A stretch of 64,000 nt of DNA from contig NC_079893.1 of the NCBI RefSeq assembly GCF_024868665.1, positions 9,470,907 to 9,534,906 of the forward strand. The letters are read 5' to 3'. The stretch comes from Triplophysa rosa. Taxonomy: Eukaryota > Chordata > Actinopteri > Cypriniformes > Nemacheilidae. The translations under genes and the position numbers were made by a program. Below are positions 35,806-45,510 of the stretch, piece after piece. The notes below the pieces were generated by a model that saw only the letters and a program-made list of their open reading frames with translations, had not been told where the DNA came from and did not search any database. Positions within the stretch are counted from its first letter, which is position 1; each line of letters starts with the position of its first letter.

Positions 35806-38517
35806 GAATCAGAATCAGAATCAGAATCAGAATCAGAATCAGAAGAGCTTTATTGCCAAGTGTGCTTGCACACACAAGGAATTTTCTTTGGTGTTGGAAG
35901 CTTCTAGTACAGACATTCAACACAATGACAATACAATATAATACGATTTACAGTCTAAAAGATTCTAAATTGTGCATATATAAAATAAAGACTATTTTAC
36001 AGAAAATGGGGGATAATAACATATAAGAGACATTGTACAGGGTAGTATATAGTAGAATAAACATATTAACAGATTGTATGTACACTTGTGCAAATGGATA
36101 ATTTAGTAAGTAGAGGTAGTGTTATATACATGTATACATAAGATGTAGATATAATAAGGCACTATAGTGCACACTATAGGAGTAGTGGAAGTGGAATATT
36201 GCTCTTAAGGAGCAGTTATCTGTTTAGGAGGGAGATTGCCTGGGGGAAGAAGCTGCTTCTGTGTCTGGAAGTCCTGGTGTTTGGTGCTCTAAAGCGCCGG
36301 CCAGAGGGCAGCAGATCAAAGAGTTTGTGTGCTGGGTGTGTGGAGTCAATGATGATTTTTCTTGCCCTGTTTTTCACTCTGGAATCGTACAGGTCCTGAA
36401 GTGTGGGCAGAGGAGCACCAATAATTTTCTCAGCACTACGAACTGTCCGTTGTAGTCTTCGTAGGTCTGATTTGGTGGCCGAGCCATACCAAACAGTAAT
36501 TGAAGTGCACAGAACAGATTCGATGACCACTGAGTAGAACTGGGTCAGTAGCTCCTGTGGTAGGTTGAACTTCCTCAATTGACGGAGGAAGTATAACCTC
36601 TGCTGGGCCTTCTTTACAATGGAGTCTATGTGGGACTCCCACTTCAGGTCCTGAGAGATGGTGGAGCCCAGGAACCTGAATGACTCCACAGTATCCACAG
36701 TGCTGTCCAGGATGGTGAGGGGAGGAAGTGATGGAGGGTTCCTTCTGAAATCCACTATCATCTCCACTGTCTTGAATGCATTCAGCTCTAGGTTGTTTTG
36801 ACTACACCAGGCAGCCAGCTGAGCAACCTCCTTTCTGTAGGCAGATTCATCACCGTCTTGAATAAGGCCAATGACTGTGGTGTCATCTGCAAACTTCAGG
36901 AGTTTGACAGAAGGGTCTGTAGAGGTGCATTCGTTTGTGTAGAGTGAATATAGCAGTGGAGAAAGAACACATCCTTGAGGAGCTCCGGTGCTGATGGTAC
37001 ATGTGCTGGATTTAAATTTTCCCAACCTCACTAGCTGCTGCCTGTTCGACAGGAAGTTAATAATCCACTGACAGGTAGAGGTTGGCACAGAGAGCTGGGT
37101 AAGCTTGGGCAGGAGGAGGTCTGGGATTATGGTGTTGAAGGCCGAGCTGAAGTCTACAAACAGGATCCTGACGTAAGTCCCTGGTCTGTCTAGGTGTTGT
37201 AGGATGTAATGCAGTCCCATGTTTACTGCATCGTCCACAGACCTGTTTGCTCGGTAAGCAAACTGGAGGGGATCAAGAAGTGGTCTGGTGATGTCCTTCA
37301 GGTGGGCCAGTACAAGTCTCTCAAATGACTTCATGACCACAGATGTTAAAGCAACAGGCCTGTAGTCATTAAGTCCAGATATTTTGGGTTTCTTCTGTAC
37401 AGGGATGATGGTGGAGCGTTTGAAGCATGAAGGGACTTCACACTGCTCCAAAGATCTGTTAAAAATATTAGTGAAGATGGGCGACAGCTGCTCCGCACAG
37501 ACTTTCAGGCAGGAGGGTGAGACATTGTCTGGGCCTGGTGCTTTTCTGATCTTTTGTTTGCGGAAAAGCTGGCAAACATCCTCTTCGCAGATCTTAAGTG
37601 CAGGTTGAATGTCAAGAGGAGGTGTTAATGGTATAGCAGAGATAGGGTCAGGGCGGGTGTGAAGGGTGAGACTCTGCATTTCAAAACGACAATAGAAGTC
37701 GTTCAGGTCGTCAGCCAGTCGTTGATTACCCATAGACTGAGGGGATGATGGCTTGTAGTTGGTAATGTCTTTCAGGCCTTTCCACACTGATGCAGGGTCG
37801 TTGGCTGAAAACTGGTTCTTCAGCTTTTCAGAGTAGCTTCTCTTAGCTGCTCTTATCTCCTTTGTCAGTGTGTTTTTGGCCTGATTATACAAGACTTTGT
37901 CCCCACTTCTGTAAGCATCTTCTTTGGCCTGACGAAGCTGTCTCAGTTTCATTGTAAACCATGGTTTGTCATTGTTGTATGTTAAGCGAGTCCTGGTGGG
38001 AATACACATGTCCTCACAGAAGCTGATGTAGGATGTCACTGTGTCAGTTAACTCATCCAGATCAGTGGCTGCAGCTTCAAAGACACTCCAATCCGTGCAG
38101 TCGAAACAGGCTTGTAAGGCCCGCTCTGTTTCGCTGCTCCATCTCTTTGCTGTTCTTGCTACAGGCTTGGCAGATTTAAGCTTCTGTCTGTAGGTCGGAA
38201 GAAGATGAACCAGGCAATGATCAGAGAGACCCAGAGCTGCTCTGGGAACAGAGTGGTATGCATCCCGTATTGTGGTGTAACAGTGATCCAGAATGTTGCT
38301 GTCTCTGGTGGGGCATGTGATATGCTGCCTGTATTTTGGCAGCTCACGGGAGAGGTTTGCTCTGTTAAAGTCCCCAATAATAATAATAAGAGAATCCGGG
38401 TGTTGCTGCTCCGTGTCAGTGATGTAATCCGCCAGCTGTTGCAGCGCCGCGCTCGCACAAGCATGTGGAGGAATGTAAACATTCACGAGAATAAATGAGG
38501 AAAACTTAATTAAGAAT
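35806..38517 (-). mobile_element. 5'-truncated CR1/L2-like LINE
   Basis: On the minus strand, the coding region is followed by a roughly 400-base 3' UTR and a (TTCTGA)n-type microsatellite tail (plus strand (GAATCA)n, 35806-35843). The reading frame is lost at a stop about 30 bases above the apparent first codon (38517-38519), which is taken as the truncation point. No clear target duplication was found, as is common in this clade. Confidence 0.85.
36216..38486 (-). CDS. LINE ORF2: endonuclease C-terminal part and reverse transcriptase
   Basis: 756 residues without a stop; the apparent start is GTG inside a truncated frame that is open to about 38516. Residues 1-90 are the tail of an apurinic/endonuclease-type domain, with GDFN near 38-41 and an SDH motif near 88. 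The reverse transcriptase spans roughly 300-600, with DYRPVAL, FVDFSSAFNT, APQGCVLSPLLY and the catalytic F532-A-D-D. It would nick the target and copy LINE RNA at the break. The N-terminal half of the endonuclease and ORF1 are missing, so this copy cannot move on its own. The clean frame indicates recent insertion. CR1 versus L2 clade is not settled. Confidence 0.88.
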   Translation of the reverse strand: MNVYIPPHACASAALQQLADYITDTEQQHPDSLIIIIGDFNRANLSRELPKYRQHITCPTRDSNILDHCYTTIRDAYHSVPRAALGLSDHCLVHLLPTYRQKLKSAKPVARTAKRWSSETERALQACFDCTDWSVFEAAATDLDELTDTVTSYISFCEDMCIPTRTRLTYNNDKPWFTMKLRQLRQAKEDAYRSGDKVLYNQAKNTLTKEIRAAKRSYSEKLKNQFSANDPASVWKGLKDITNYKPSSPQSMGNQRLADDLNDFYCRFEMQSLTLHTRPDPISAIPLTPPLDIQPALKICEEDVCQLFRKQKIRKAPGPDNVSPSCLKVCAEQLSPIFTNIFNRSLEQCEVPSCFKRSTIIPVQKKPKISGLNDYRPVALTSVVMKSFERLVLAHLKDITRPLLDPLQFAYRANRSVDDAVNMGLHYILQHLDRPGTYVRILFVDFSSAFNTIIPDLLLPKLTQLSVPTSTCQWIINFLSNRQQLVRLGKFKSSTCTISTGAPQGCVLSPLLYSLYTNECTSTDPSVKLLKFADDTTVIGLIQDGDESAYRKEVAQLAAWCSQNNLELNAFKTVEMIVDFRRNPPSLPPLTILDSTVDTVESFRFLGSTISQDLKWESHIDSIVKKAQQRLYFLRQLRKFNLPQELLTQFYSVVIESVLCTSITVWYGSATKSDLRRLQRTVRSAEKIIGAPLPTLQDLYDSRVKNRARKIIIDSTHPAHKLFDLLPSGRRFRAPNTRTSRHRSSFFPQAISLLNR

Positions 38518-39970
38518 TAAGCTGAGACACAAACTAACGCTGCGAGGGGCGTCAGAACAATCGCACTGACGCACTCGGATACACACACATCAAATACTAC
38601 AGTGTTTCCTCTACATTCCGGGTTACTTTGCAACGGCAAACACCACAAGAGCGCAAGCTCCAGTTTTATACAAGTATACGCGAAATATAAATGGCCCCTA
38701 ATAACGCCTCGGTGGCTCTTTACTGAGACACAAACCACTGTGCATTACATAAACTGTGAATAAAACAAAGCCATAATTAAAAGCCAACCTGTATAATATG
38801 CGTGTCATTGTGGAATAACTCCGTGAAATATTCCCGATTACATGATGAGCTAATTTCTGCAACAGCTAAGGATCCCGCTGCAGTTGTTTCTACGGCAGCA
38901 CCGATGTTAGCCAATGCGAGCCGCAAGTCCTCCTGATGCTATTTAATCACGTTGTTCTTTTAACCTTTTGTATTTTCCATTTTTGTGCTCCACTATTGTA
39001 CTTTCTTTCAGACATTTTGCCACAATGCCGTCTAGCAATAGCAGCCAGTGACGTAAATGAAAATGATTGACATGATTTCACCAGCAGCTGATTATACAGA
39101 TGTGACCCAAATGTAACATCTATCCAATCACCGGTTTATTTTTTGTTATATTTCTTATGGGCCAATGAGGGTCTATTTTTTATCCGCGCTGAAATAAATT
39201 CAAAATAAATAATCCAATCAGAGGCCCCTAAACAGGTGGGGCCCCTATAGGCTGCAGCCTAGGCAAGCCTGTGCGTTAATCCGCGCTTGTCCCCAGCTAG
39301 TCAGGTCTCAGACATTAGAGGAAAATGTCTCAGGAAAACCTTTGTGAAGTCTGTAAAATTACATTGTTGCTTAGAAAAACATTTGTGTTCTGTACATTCA
39401 GAAATGAAATTCTAGTTTAGGACATTACATAAAAAGTTGACAGTACCTATGGCTGAGATAACTCTGTGCTTTTATAGGCATGTACAGTTAAAAAAAATTA
39501 ACAAACTTTGTTTGGACTTGGCTATTAAACCAGAAAATATTGTTTTTTTTAGATAAAATATGTTACTTATATTAGTTGGAGCCATAAAACAAATGGTTTC
39601 TTGAAATATTGTAATTGTAAATTCGTGAAAACATGTAATTATTCATTGTTATCATTGTGTAATGAATGCAGATGTGCAAGAAAAATTTCTCTCTGCTTTT
39701 TATTATTTCCATACAGTGCATGCAAACATGTTAATAAAGTTTATGTTAATTGTGTTGAAGATACTTAAATATGTTTAAATAGATAAATGTTTACCTTCCC
39801 CAGTATCGTGCACTGTAGGAATAGTGGTTTAAGCAAGGGAAGTTTGTATAGTGCATTGTGTTGCATACTTCTTGCACAACGCAGGTTTTTAAGAAAAAAG
39901 TGATAGAAAAAGTAATGGGGAGCCTGCGCCCCACTAGAGCTTTAGGTCTAGCGATGCCCCTGCTATTTGC

Positions 39971-40428
39971 CCTCACAGGCTGAGGCGCCCTTTGGTAGGC
40001 GAAATTGAACGGTAACTTTAACCGAAGTGGAGTAGAGAGGATTCACATCCCTGCGAAAAACTTTCTCTTATTACACCGCTAAAGGTCCGCATATTCCACT
40101 CCGTGTTTTCCATTAGCTTGCTCCTCACAGTCTGACCCACTCAGACGGAGACATGAGGCAAAATTTTAATGCAAAATTAAAATGATACCTTGCAGATACT
40201 GTATACCATTCCTGGATTCATGGCCCTGTGAGCTGCATTAAACAATCTGTCTTATTATTCTGAATAAATATATCGATTTACATTTAAGAATTTGATGTGA
40301 AAATTATGTTATGTTAGATATAAAGTCATTAAAAGATTTAAAACGATTTATAACAAGAGGGGTGCTCTATTTGCCCTGCACAACACCCCCGCACCCTCCC
40401 AGAATTTGGTACACAAATGGTATGGTAT
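39971..40428. other. Unassigned sequence with a diverged duplicate
   Basis: 40020-40140 resembles 45675-45790 (shared TCCACTCCGTGTTTTCCATT-like words). No class assigned. Confidence 0.35.
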
Positions 40429-41919
40429 CAGGGCCGGATTATCCAATGGGCATTGTGGGCACAGGGGCCCATGCGTGCTTGGGGCCCAAGCAAGGGGGAG
40501 AAAACTTCACATAACAATGTTTTCACTATATTCATTCTGCCGTGTGCCTCTCTGGCCCGCACACGCAAGTGCGCACACAAAACAGTGTTTCTAACGTATG
40601 CAAGTCTGTCTCTTGATTTAGTAACTTTTACATGCCCTTTAGCAGCTTTTGTTCAGGAGAAGCACAAAGCGATAAATCTAGCGACTTTCCGATAAACCTT
40701 AGCTTTCATTGAGTGGGACAATGTCGCCAGTGCTGACCCGTGAGTGCAAGGTCACTCTTTCCCCGTGCAGGGATTGTCTAAGTGAGGGGCAGGAAGAAGC
40801 AGCACATTCGACAGGTGACTCCTGAATGAAATAATAATAATACATTTATTTAAGGCGCGTTTCAAACCACTCAAGGTCACTGTACATCAGAAGTGACAGA
40901 GAAGACAACAACAAATATCAATATCAATAGAACACAAAGAAGAAAAACAGTAGTTACGAAAAAAAATGAGTCATCATCAATGAGTACAAAACAGCGTTTC
41001 CAACAACCTGTCACTCTTATCGACTTCGACTGTTTGAATATATAAACATGAACACAGGCTGTGTGAAACAATATGGCCAAAATCTCTCTTTTTATGGTGA
41101 TTTGTTAGAAGATGTCGCGTTATAAGTCAGAACTGACGATAGAAGTTGAAAATATGTAAATGAGAACAGCTTTATTGTTGTAAATATAATCTATAGGCTA
41201 AATTAGAATACCCTCACGGTTGTCTTTAAAATCTCAAAAGTTAAGAGAAAATCCAGAGTGCTTTTACATACATTGCAAAATGTTTACTTACACAGACCTG
41301 TAACATATAGGCTAAAGAAGTATACCTATTCTATTCGTTAATGCCGTTTAACACATTACACGCTTACATAAGAACATGAGTCCCGAGGTGCTTCTTACAC
41401 AAATAAAGTTTAACAAATGGACAAATTACAAAGTCTGCCCTTTTATTCTTTATTTGTTTATAAGAAAATATTTGAGAAATACACTTAAGAACATCCTATA
41501 ATTTATCTTGATAAAGTTCTTATATTTTCTCTTAAGAAATGTTTTGTGAATCCGACGTGTTTGTGTGTGAATTGTGGAAGAATCTGATAGAACTGAATTA
41601 ATAGGTAGAGGTGAGGCACTTTGTGCTTGCACATGAGTTACAGTATGCAGGGAAATGTCTTGATATTGTTGTTGTTGGTCCAGGAAAGCATTGTTGCAAT
41701 CATGCAGTGTAAATCCTGAGAATGTGTGCAGGTGTTGATATTGTCCTTCAGTTTGTAATCATTTTGTAATTTGGCAATGTAATCCTGTATAAAATAGAGG
41801 TGTTTCCTACACGTAGTACCCTATAGGCTAATTCAAAACTTTATTGTGTGCACGTGTGTATGGGGGGGGTCTACAAGACACTTGTGCCCAGGGGCCCCTG
41901 AATTCTTAATCCGGGCCTG
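40429..41919. mobile_element. hAT-type element, sibling of the one at 35254
   Basis: Left end CAGGGCCGGATTATCCA; reversed right end CAGGCCCGGATTAAG. Perfect 8-bp duplication TATGGTAT (40421-40428 and 41920-41927). About 1.5 kb, non-coding. An L2-like LINE tail in minus orientation, TTTAAGGCGCG...CACTCAAGGTCACTGTAC, is embedded at about 40826-40905. Confidence 0.88.
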
Positions 41920-42001
41920 TATGGTATGGTCGTAATTATAATCTAGAATATTTATTCAATTAATTGTGAATTCCTGCCTGAGCATGCTTAGTGTATTTCC
42001 G

Positions 42002-42278
42002 TACAATCTTAAAAATAAAAGTGCTTTAAAGATTCTTCACAGCAATGCCATCACTGCATTTTTGGTTCCACAAAGAACCATGTAGTCAAATATTCTTTAA
42101 AGAACCATCTCTTTCTTACCTTTTTATAATCTGATGAACCTTTTTTCGCCACAAAGAACCTTTGTGAAACAGAAAGGTGCTTCGGATGTTAAAAGTTCTT
42201 TATGAAACTATTAAGACAAAAAAGGTTATTCTATGGCATCAAAGTACTTTTTAAAGGACCTTTATTTTTAAGAGTGTA
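42002..42278. mobile_element. MITE with CTTAAAAATAAA termini
   Basis: Left end TACAATCTTAAAAATAAA is inverted at the right end TTTATTTTTAAGAGTGTA. The interior repeats AAAGAACC/GGTTCTTT words. 277 bp; type common in cyprinids. Confidence 0.8.
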
Positions 42279-42521
42279 TCGGCCAGAACAGAGAGCAGAC
42301 TACATCATCATATTAAGAAAAATCATAAATTGATTATGAAATGAAAACATATCAGACTATATATATAGTTTGAGAAAATAACTCTAAGATAAAAACAGTT
42401 ACAGTTTGTTTACAAACTTTGATCTCATATCAAAGAATGAAAGCCCCCTGGATTTGATTTCAGGTTGTAAATATCCTATAAAACATGTACAGGTGAATGT
42501 GTCTATATCTGAAACACTACA

Positions 42522-42853
42522 TTAAAGGGACAGTTTACCCCCCAAAAAAATTCTGTCATCATTTCCTCACCCTCGAGTTGTTCCAAATCGGTTTAAATTT
42601 CTTTGTTCTGATGAACACAGACAAAGATTTTTGGAAGAATGCTTGTAACCGAACAGTTCTTGGCCACCGTTGACTACCACAGTTGGAAAAATTACAATGG
42701 TGGTCAAAAGGGCACCCATAACTATTTGGTTACCTACATTCTTCAAAATATCTTCTTTTGTGTTTCAACAGAACAAAGAAATTTATACAGATTTGGAACA
42801 ACTTGAGTGTGAGTAAATGAAGACAGAATTTTCCTTTTTGGGTGAACTTTTAA
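42522..42853. mobile_element. MITE, GGGACAGTTTACCC-type
   Basis: TTAAAGGGACAGTTTACCC and the reversed right end AAAAGTTCACCCAAAAAGG flank mirrored interiors containing ATTCTGTCATCATTTCCTC. Same family as 29650 and 51742. Confidence 0.82.
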
Positions 42854-42930
42854 GCTGATTAATTGACAAAGTCTCCGAATCTATTCACATTTCTTGCTTA
42901 ATTTCATAATTTGCCTAAGGTTGTTTATAT

Positions 42931-43391
42931 TGTTACAACTCCACCACTGTCTGCCACGCATCCCGCATCAGTACCTTTTCCCGGCCATTCCCGTTCCCTT
43001 TCACCATGCACTTTTGAACTCACGGACTACTACACTCCCCATAAAATTTTGCATGCCATGATTGCACCCCCACCTGATCCTCTTTCCCCCGGACTCTATT
43101 TATACCCTGTGTTTTGTCTTGTGCTTTGTCAGGTCTAGTTGTAAAGTTGTAAGTTATCAGTTGTTCTTGATGTTTTGCTAGTGTCAACCCTCTGACCCCC
43201 TTTTTCCTGTGGATGTTATGAGTGTTTACCTGTGGTGTTACCTGTCGTTTATTGTGGATTTACCCATGGATGTTATTTGTGGATTACCTATGGATTGTTA
43301 CCTGTCGTTTGTTCATCTGTTTCACCTACATTAAATCACCAGTTCCCTTTATCCTGTGTGTGGCATCGTCCTTCAGTCCCGAAGTGTTACA
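42931..43391 (+). repeat. 5' LTR of the gag-only element
   Basis: 461 bp, TGTTACAACTCC...GTGTTACA. Its second half (from CAGGTCTAGTTG) is repeated at 45224-45438. Confidence 0.8.
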
Positions 43392-43413
43392 GAAGACCTG
43401 ACCACCAAACGCG

Positions 43414-43725
43414 ATGACCACTCTATCACCGGTCCCCTTCGCCACCATAGAGCCCTTCACTGACCCTCTTTCGGACCTGGACTACGACATCACCTCTCCA
43501 GAGACCCAGCTGATGCAGCTCTGCCAGGACAGCATGTCTGGAGAGGTACAGTATGCGGAGGATTTCTTCGAGGCGTGCAGGCTGGTGAGTTGGAGCGACC
43601 CCGAATGTAACCACTTATTTCTGTCGGGACTGGGTGATGAGCTACTCGCTCTCATTATGCTTCCCGATGCAGATGAATACCGCCTTGAGGACTTTATTAA
43701 AGAGTACAGAACTAGTGATTTTTAA
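43414..43725 (+). pseudogene. Gag N-terminal fragment
   Basis: 103 residues starting 22 bases after the LTR. The segments LMQLCQDSMSGEVQYAEDF and LEDFIKEY resemble the capsid-like region of fish Gypsy-type gag proteins. The frame is cut off where a non-gag insertion begins (about 43726). No zinc knuckle is present. Too short to act alone. Confidence 0.6.
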
Positions 43726-44227
43726 GGTCCTACTTTGGTTTATGGAGTGTCCAACAACAAGTGTATGTACATAGAAGGTGTAAAAACACTATTTCGTAAT
43801 AATAGGCAGTTAGTCTTACCTTACTTCTTGACTGACTTTCAAATGATGCGTTCCGCGATTCATCTGTCTAATCCCCTCCTTTCCGCTAGCCTAGTCTGAC
43901 GTGATTGGTCAGATGGTCTAGTCTGCTGTGATTGGTCTACCATGAATGAGGCTCACGAGCTACAGTGTTTGGGGGAGAAGAGTGAAGTTTTCACGAGCAG
44001 TCCTAGCAAAACGTAGGAGGGGACTATATGTAGTGACGTAAATCCGCAGCGGTTCGCGAATCAGACTAGCGACAACTGGTTTGCATGATTCAGAGTCGAC
44101 TCCCTTTTTTCCAAGCCAATAACTTTGTTGTTCATTCACCTTCGGATTTACAACTTGGCAGACTGCTTACTTTCAAACATGCCAACATTACACACTGCAT
44201 GAAATGTGATTTTCATGATCTCATTTT
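43726..44227. repeat. Inserted dispersed repeat inside gag
   Basis: Starts AAGGTCCTACTTTGG and ends near TTTTCATGATCTCATTTTA. The wording is that of a common cyprinid non-coding repeat. It lies exactly between two gag-like pieces in opposite orientation. Termini were not firmly paired. Confidence 0.45.
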
Positions 44228-44345
44228 ATGTACTCTTTAACCAAGTCCTCCAGCCAGTGGGGTGTGAATTCTGCGTCGGGAAAAGAGATGATTGCGAGTA
44301 CATTAGTCACCCGGTCCCGGCCGTAAATGGCGGGGTTGTTTCGGC
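44228..44345 (-). pseudogene. Inverted gag-like fragment
   Basis: The minus-strand frame contains VLAIISFPDAEFTPHWLEDL followed by VKEY. This aligns with ALIMLPDADEYRLEDFIKEY of the plus-strand gag at 43414. It is a gag piece in the opposite direction, presumably from a second copy or a rearrangement. Confidence 0.5.
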
Positions 44346-44545
44346 TCATCCGGGATGCGCGCCTTAATCCTCCGCAGTCCAGCTCTCCGAACCCCATAGA
44401 TCCCGCCCCGAACCAGTTACCAGCCTGCCACCACCCCTCAGCACAGAACACTCACCTGACGTCACCGTTAACAGAGAGGCAGAGACCATAGTGACACTGA
44501 CGCAAGCATGCGACCCAGCTTGAGCCCCGAGACGCATCTGACCAG

Positions 44546-45232
44546 GTGCCGCCGTGGGAGTTCTGGAGGGCTTTGAGGGAAGTCCCGCCCATACTCCCGC
44601 CACTGAGGGTGAGCTGCAAACGGCCTCTGGACTCTTGGATTGGACAATGGACATTGACTTTTGGCTGCTCCCTTCCCAGTGGGTCCTGCCCAGCCTTTCC
44701 ACGCCCCCGCTGGTCCCACCTAGCCTTCCCACGCGCCCGCTGGTCCTGCCTAGCCTTCCCACGCCCCCGCTGGTCCCGTCCAGCCTTCCCACGCCCCCGC
44801 TGGTCCCGCCCAGCCTTCCCACGCCCTCGCTGGTCTTGCCCAGCCTTCCCACGCCCTCGCTGGTCCCGCCCAGCCTTCCCTCTGCCTCCTCAGCCTTCGT
44901 CACCCAGTGTGTCAGCCCTGGGCCTGTTGGCACCCGGAAATCCCTCAGCTCACCCTCAGCACGCCAGCGCTGTTGGGTCGAATGAGCCTCAGGATCTTCA
45001 GCCGCCAACTACCCCTGAATTGGAGTATCCCATGTCTCCCTCAGCCTCTGAGACCCAGACTCCACCTCGGTCCTTTGAGCCAACGTCTGCACCTCGGCTC
45101 CTGTCTCCCTTGTCTTCGCAGTGGCCCATCATCCCTCTGGCTTCACCAGGCTCCCTCATCTTCGTCCTGCGGGAGGGTGGGGGTACTGTAACAACTCCAC
45201 AAGTGTTTTGTCTTGTGCTTTGTCAGGTCTAG
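44546..45232 (+). pseudogene. Proline-rich frame of the gag-only element
   Basis: A 228-residue open frame. The N-terminal part (VPPWEFWRAL region), then a decapeptide array of AFPRPRWSRP type from the 30-bp tandem repeats, then a serine/proline-rich tail. Overlapping frames on both strands are also open because the repeat unit is a multiple of three, so openness alone is weak evidence. It runs through the purine tract into the 3' LTR. Function unknown. Confidence 0.4.
44694..44873. repeat. 30-bp tandem repeat, six units
   Basis: Unit core CCTTCCCACGCCCCCGCTGG. Six full units with a few substitutions each, plus partial units at both ends. Confidence 0.92.
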
Positions 45233-45438
45233 TTGTAAGTTATCAGTTGTTCTTGATGTTTTGCTAGTTCCGACCCTCTGTTACCTTTTTCCCGCGGATG
45301 TTATGAGTGTTTACCTGTAGATGTTACCTGTCGTTTATTGTGGATTTACCCATGGATGTTATTTGTGGATTACCTGTGGATTGTTACCTGTCGTTTGTTT
45401 CACCTACATTAAATCACCAGTTCACTTTACCCCGTGCA
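45187..45438 (+). repeat. Truncated 3' LTR of the gag-only element
   Basis: TGTAACAACTCCAC is joined directly to the second half of the LTR (an internal deletion relative to 42931-43391). The LTR stops where a CAGGGGCGTCGCAAG sequence begins. Confidence 0.7.
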
Positions 45439-45510
45439 GGGGCGTCGCAAGTGGGGGGGAAAGGGGGCCTTGGCATGTACATAGGGCCTTGGCATGTGAG
45501 GGGCTTTGAC
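45437..45510. mobile_element. hAT-like left terminus only
   Basis: CAGGGGCGTCGCAAG matches the terminus of the element at 34533. No matching right end or resumed LTR was found downstream. Confidence 0.4.

Larger units (their letters stand above)
35254..39289. mobile_element. hAT-type element nested in the outer hAT
   Basis: Left end CAGGGGCGGATTAAGG; reversed right end CAAGCGCGGATTAACG. Perfect 8-bp duplication TCCCCAGC (35246-35253 and 39290-39297). It shares its terminal wording and GGGGCCC subterminal sequence with the element at 40429. No transposase frame. It is interrupted by the LINE 35806-38517. Confidence 0.86.
34533..39962. mobile_element. hAT-type element hosting further insertions
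   Basis: Left end CAGGGGCGTCGCAGACC; reversed right end CAGGGGCATCGCTAGACC. Perfect 8-bp duplication CTATTTGC (34525-34532 and 39963-39970). Nested within are a MITE (34681-34930), another hAT (35254-39289) and, inside that, a LINE. Confidence 0.88.
42931..45438 (+). mobile_element. Decayed non-autonomous (gag-only) LTR retrotransposon
   Basis: 5' LTR 42931-43391, gag start, a proline-rich frame, a purine-rich tract (GGGAGGGTGGGGGT, 45171-45184) and a partial 3' LTR from 45187. No protease, RT or integrase sequence is visible. The interior is rearranged: an insertion after gag (43726-44227) and an inverted gag-like piece. Confidence 0.78.

Noticed and set aside
44364..45008. 214-residue minus-strand frame with GGVGRLG-type repeats
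   Set aside because: Antisense shadow of the 30-bp tandem array; a unit divisible by three keeps many frames open.
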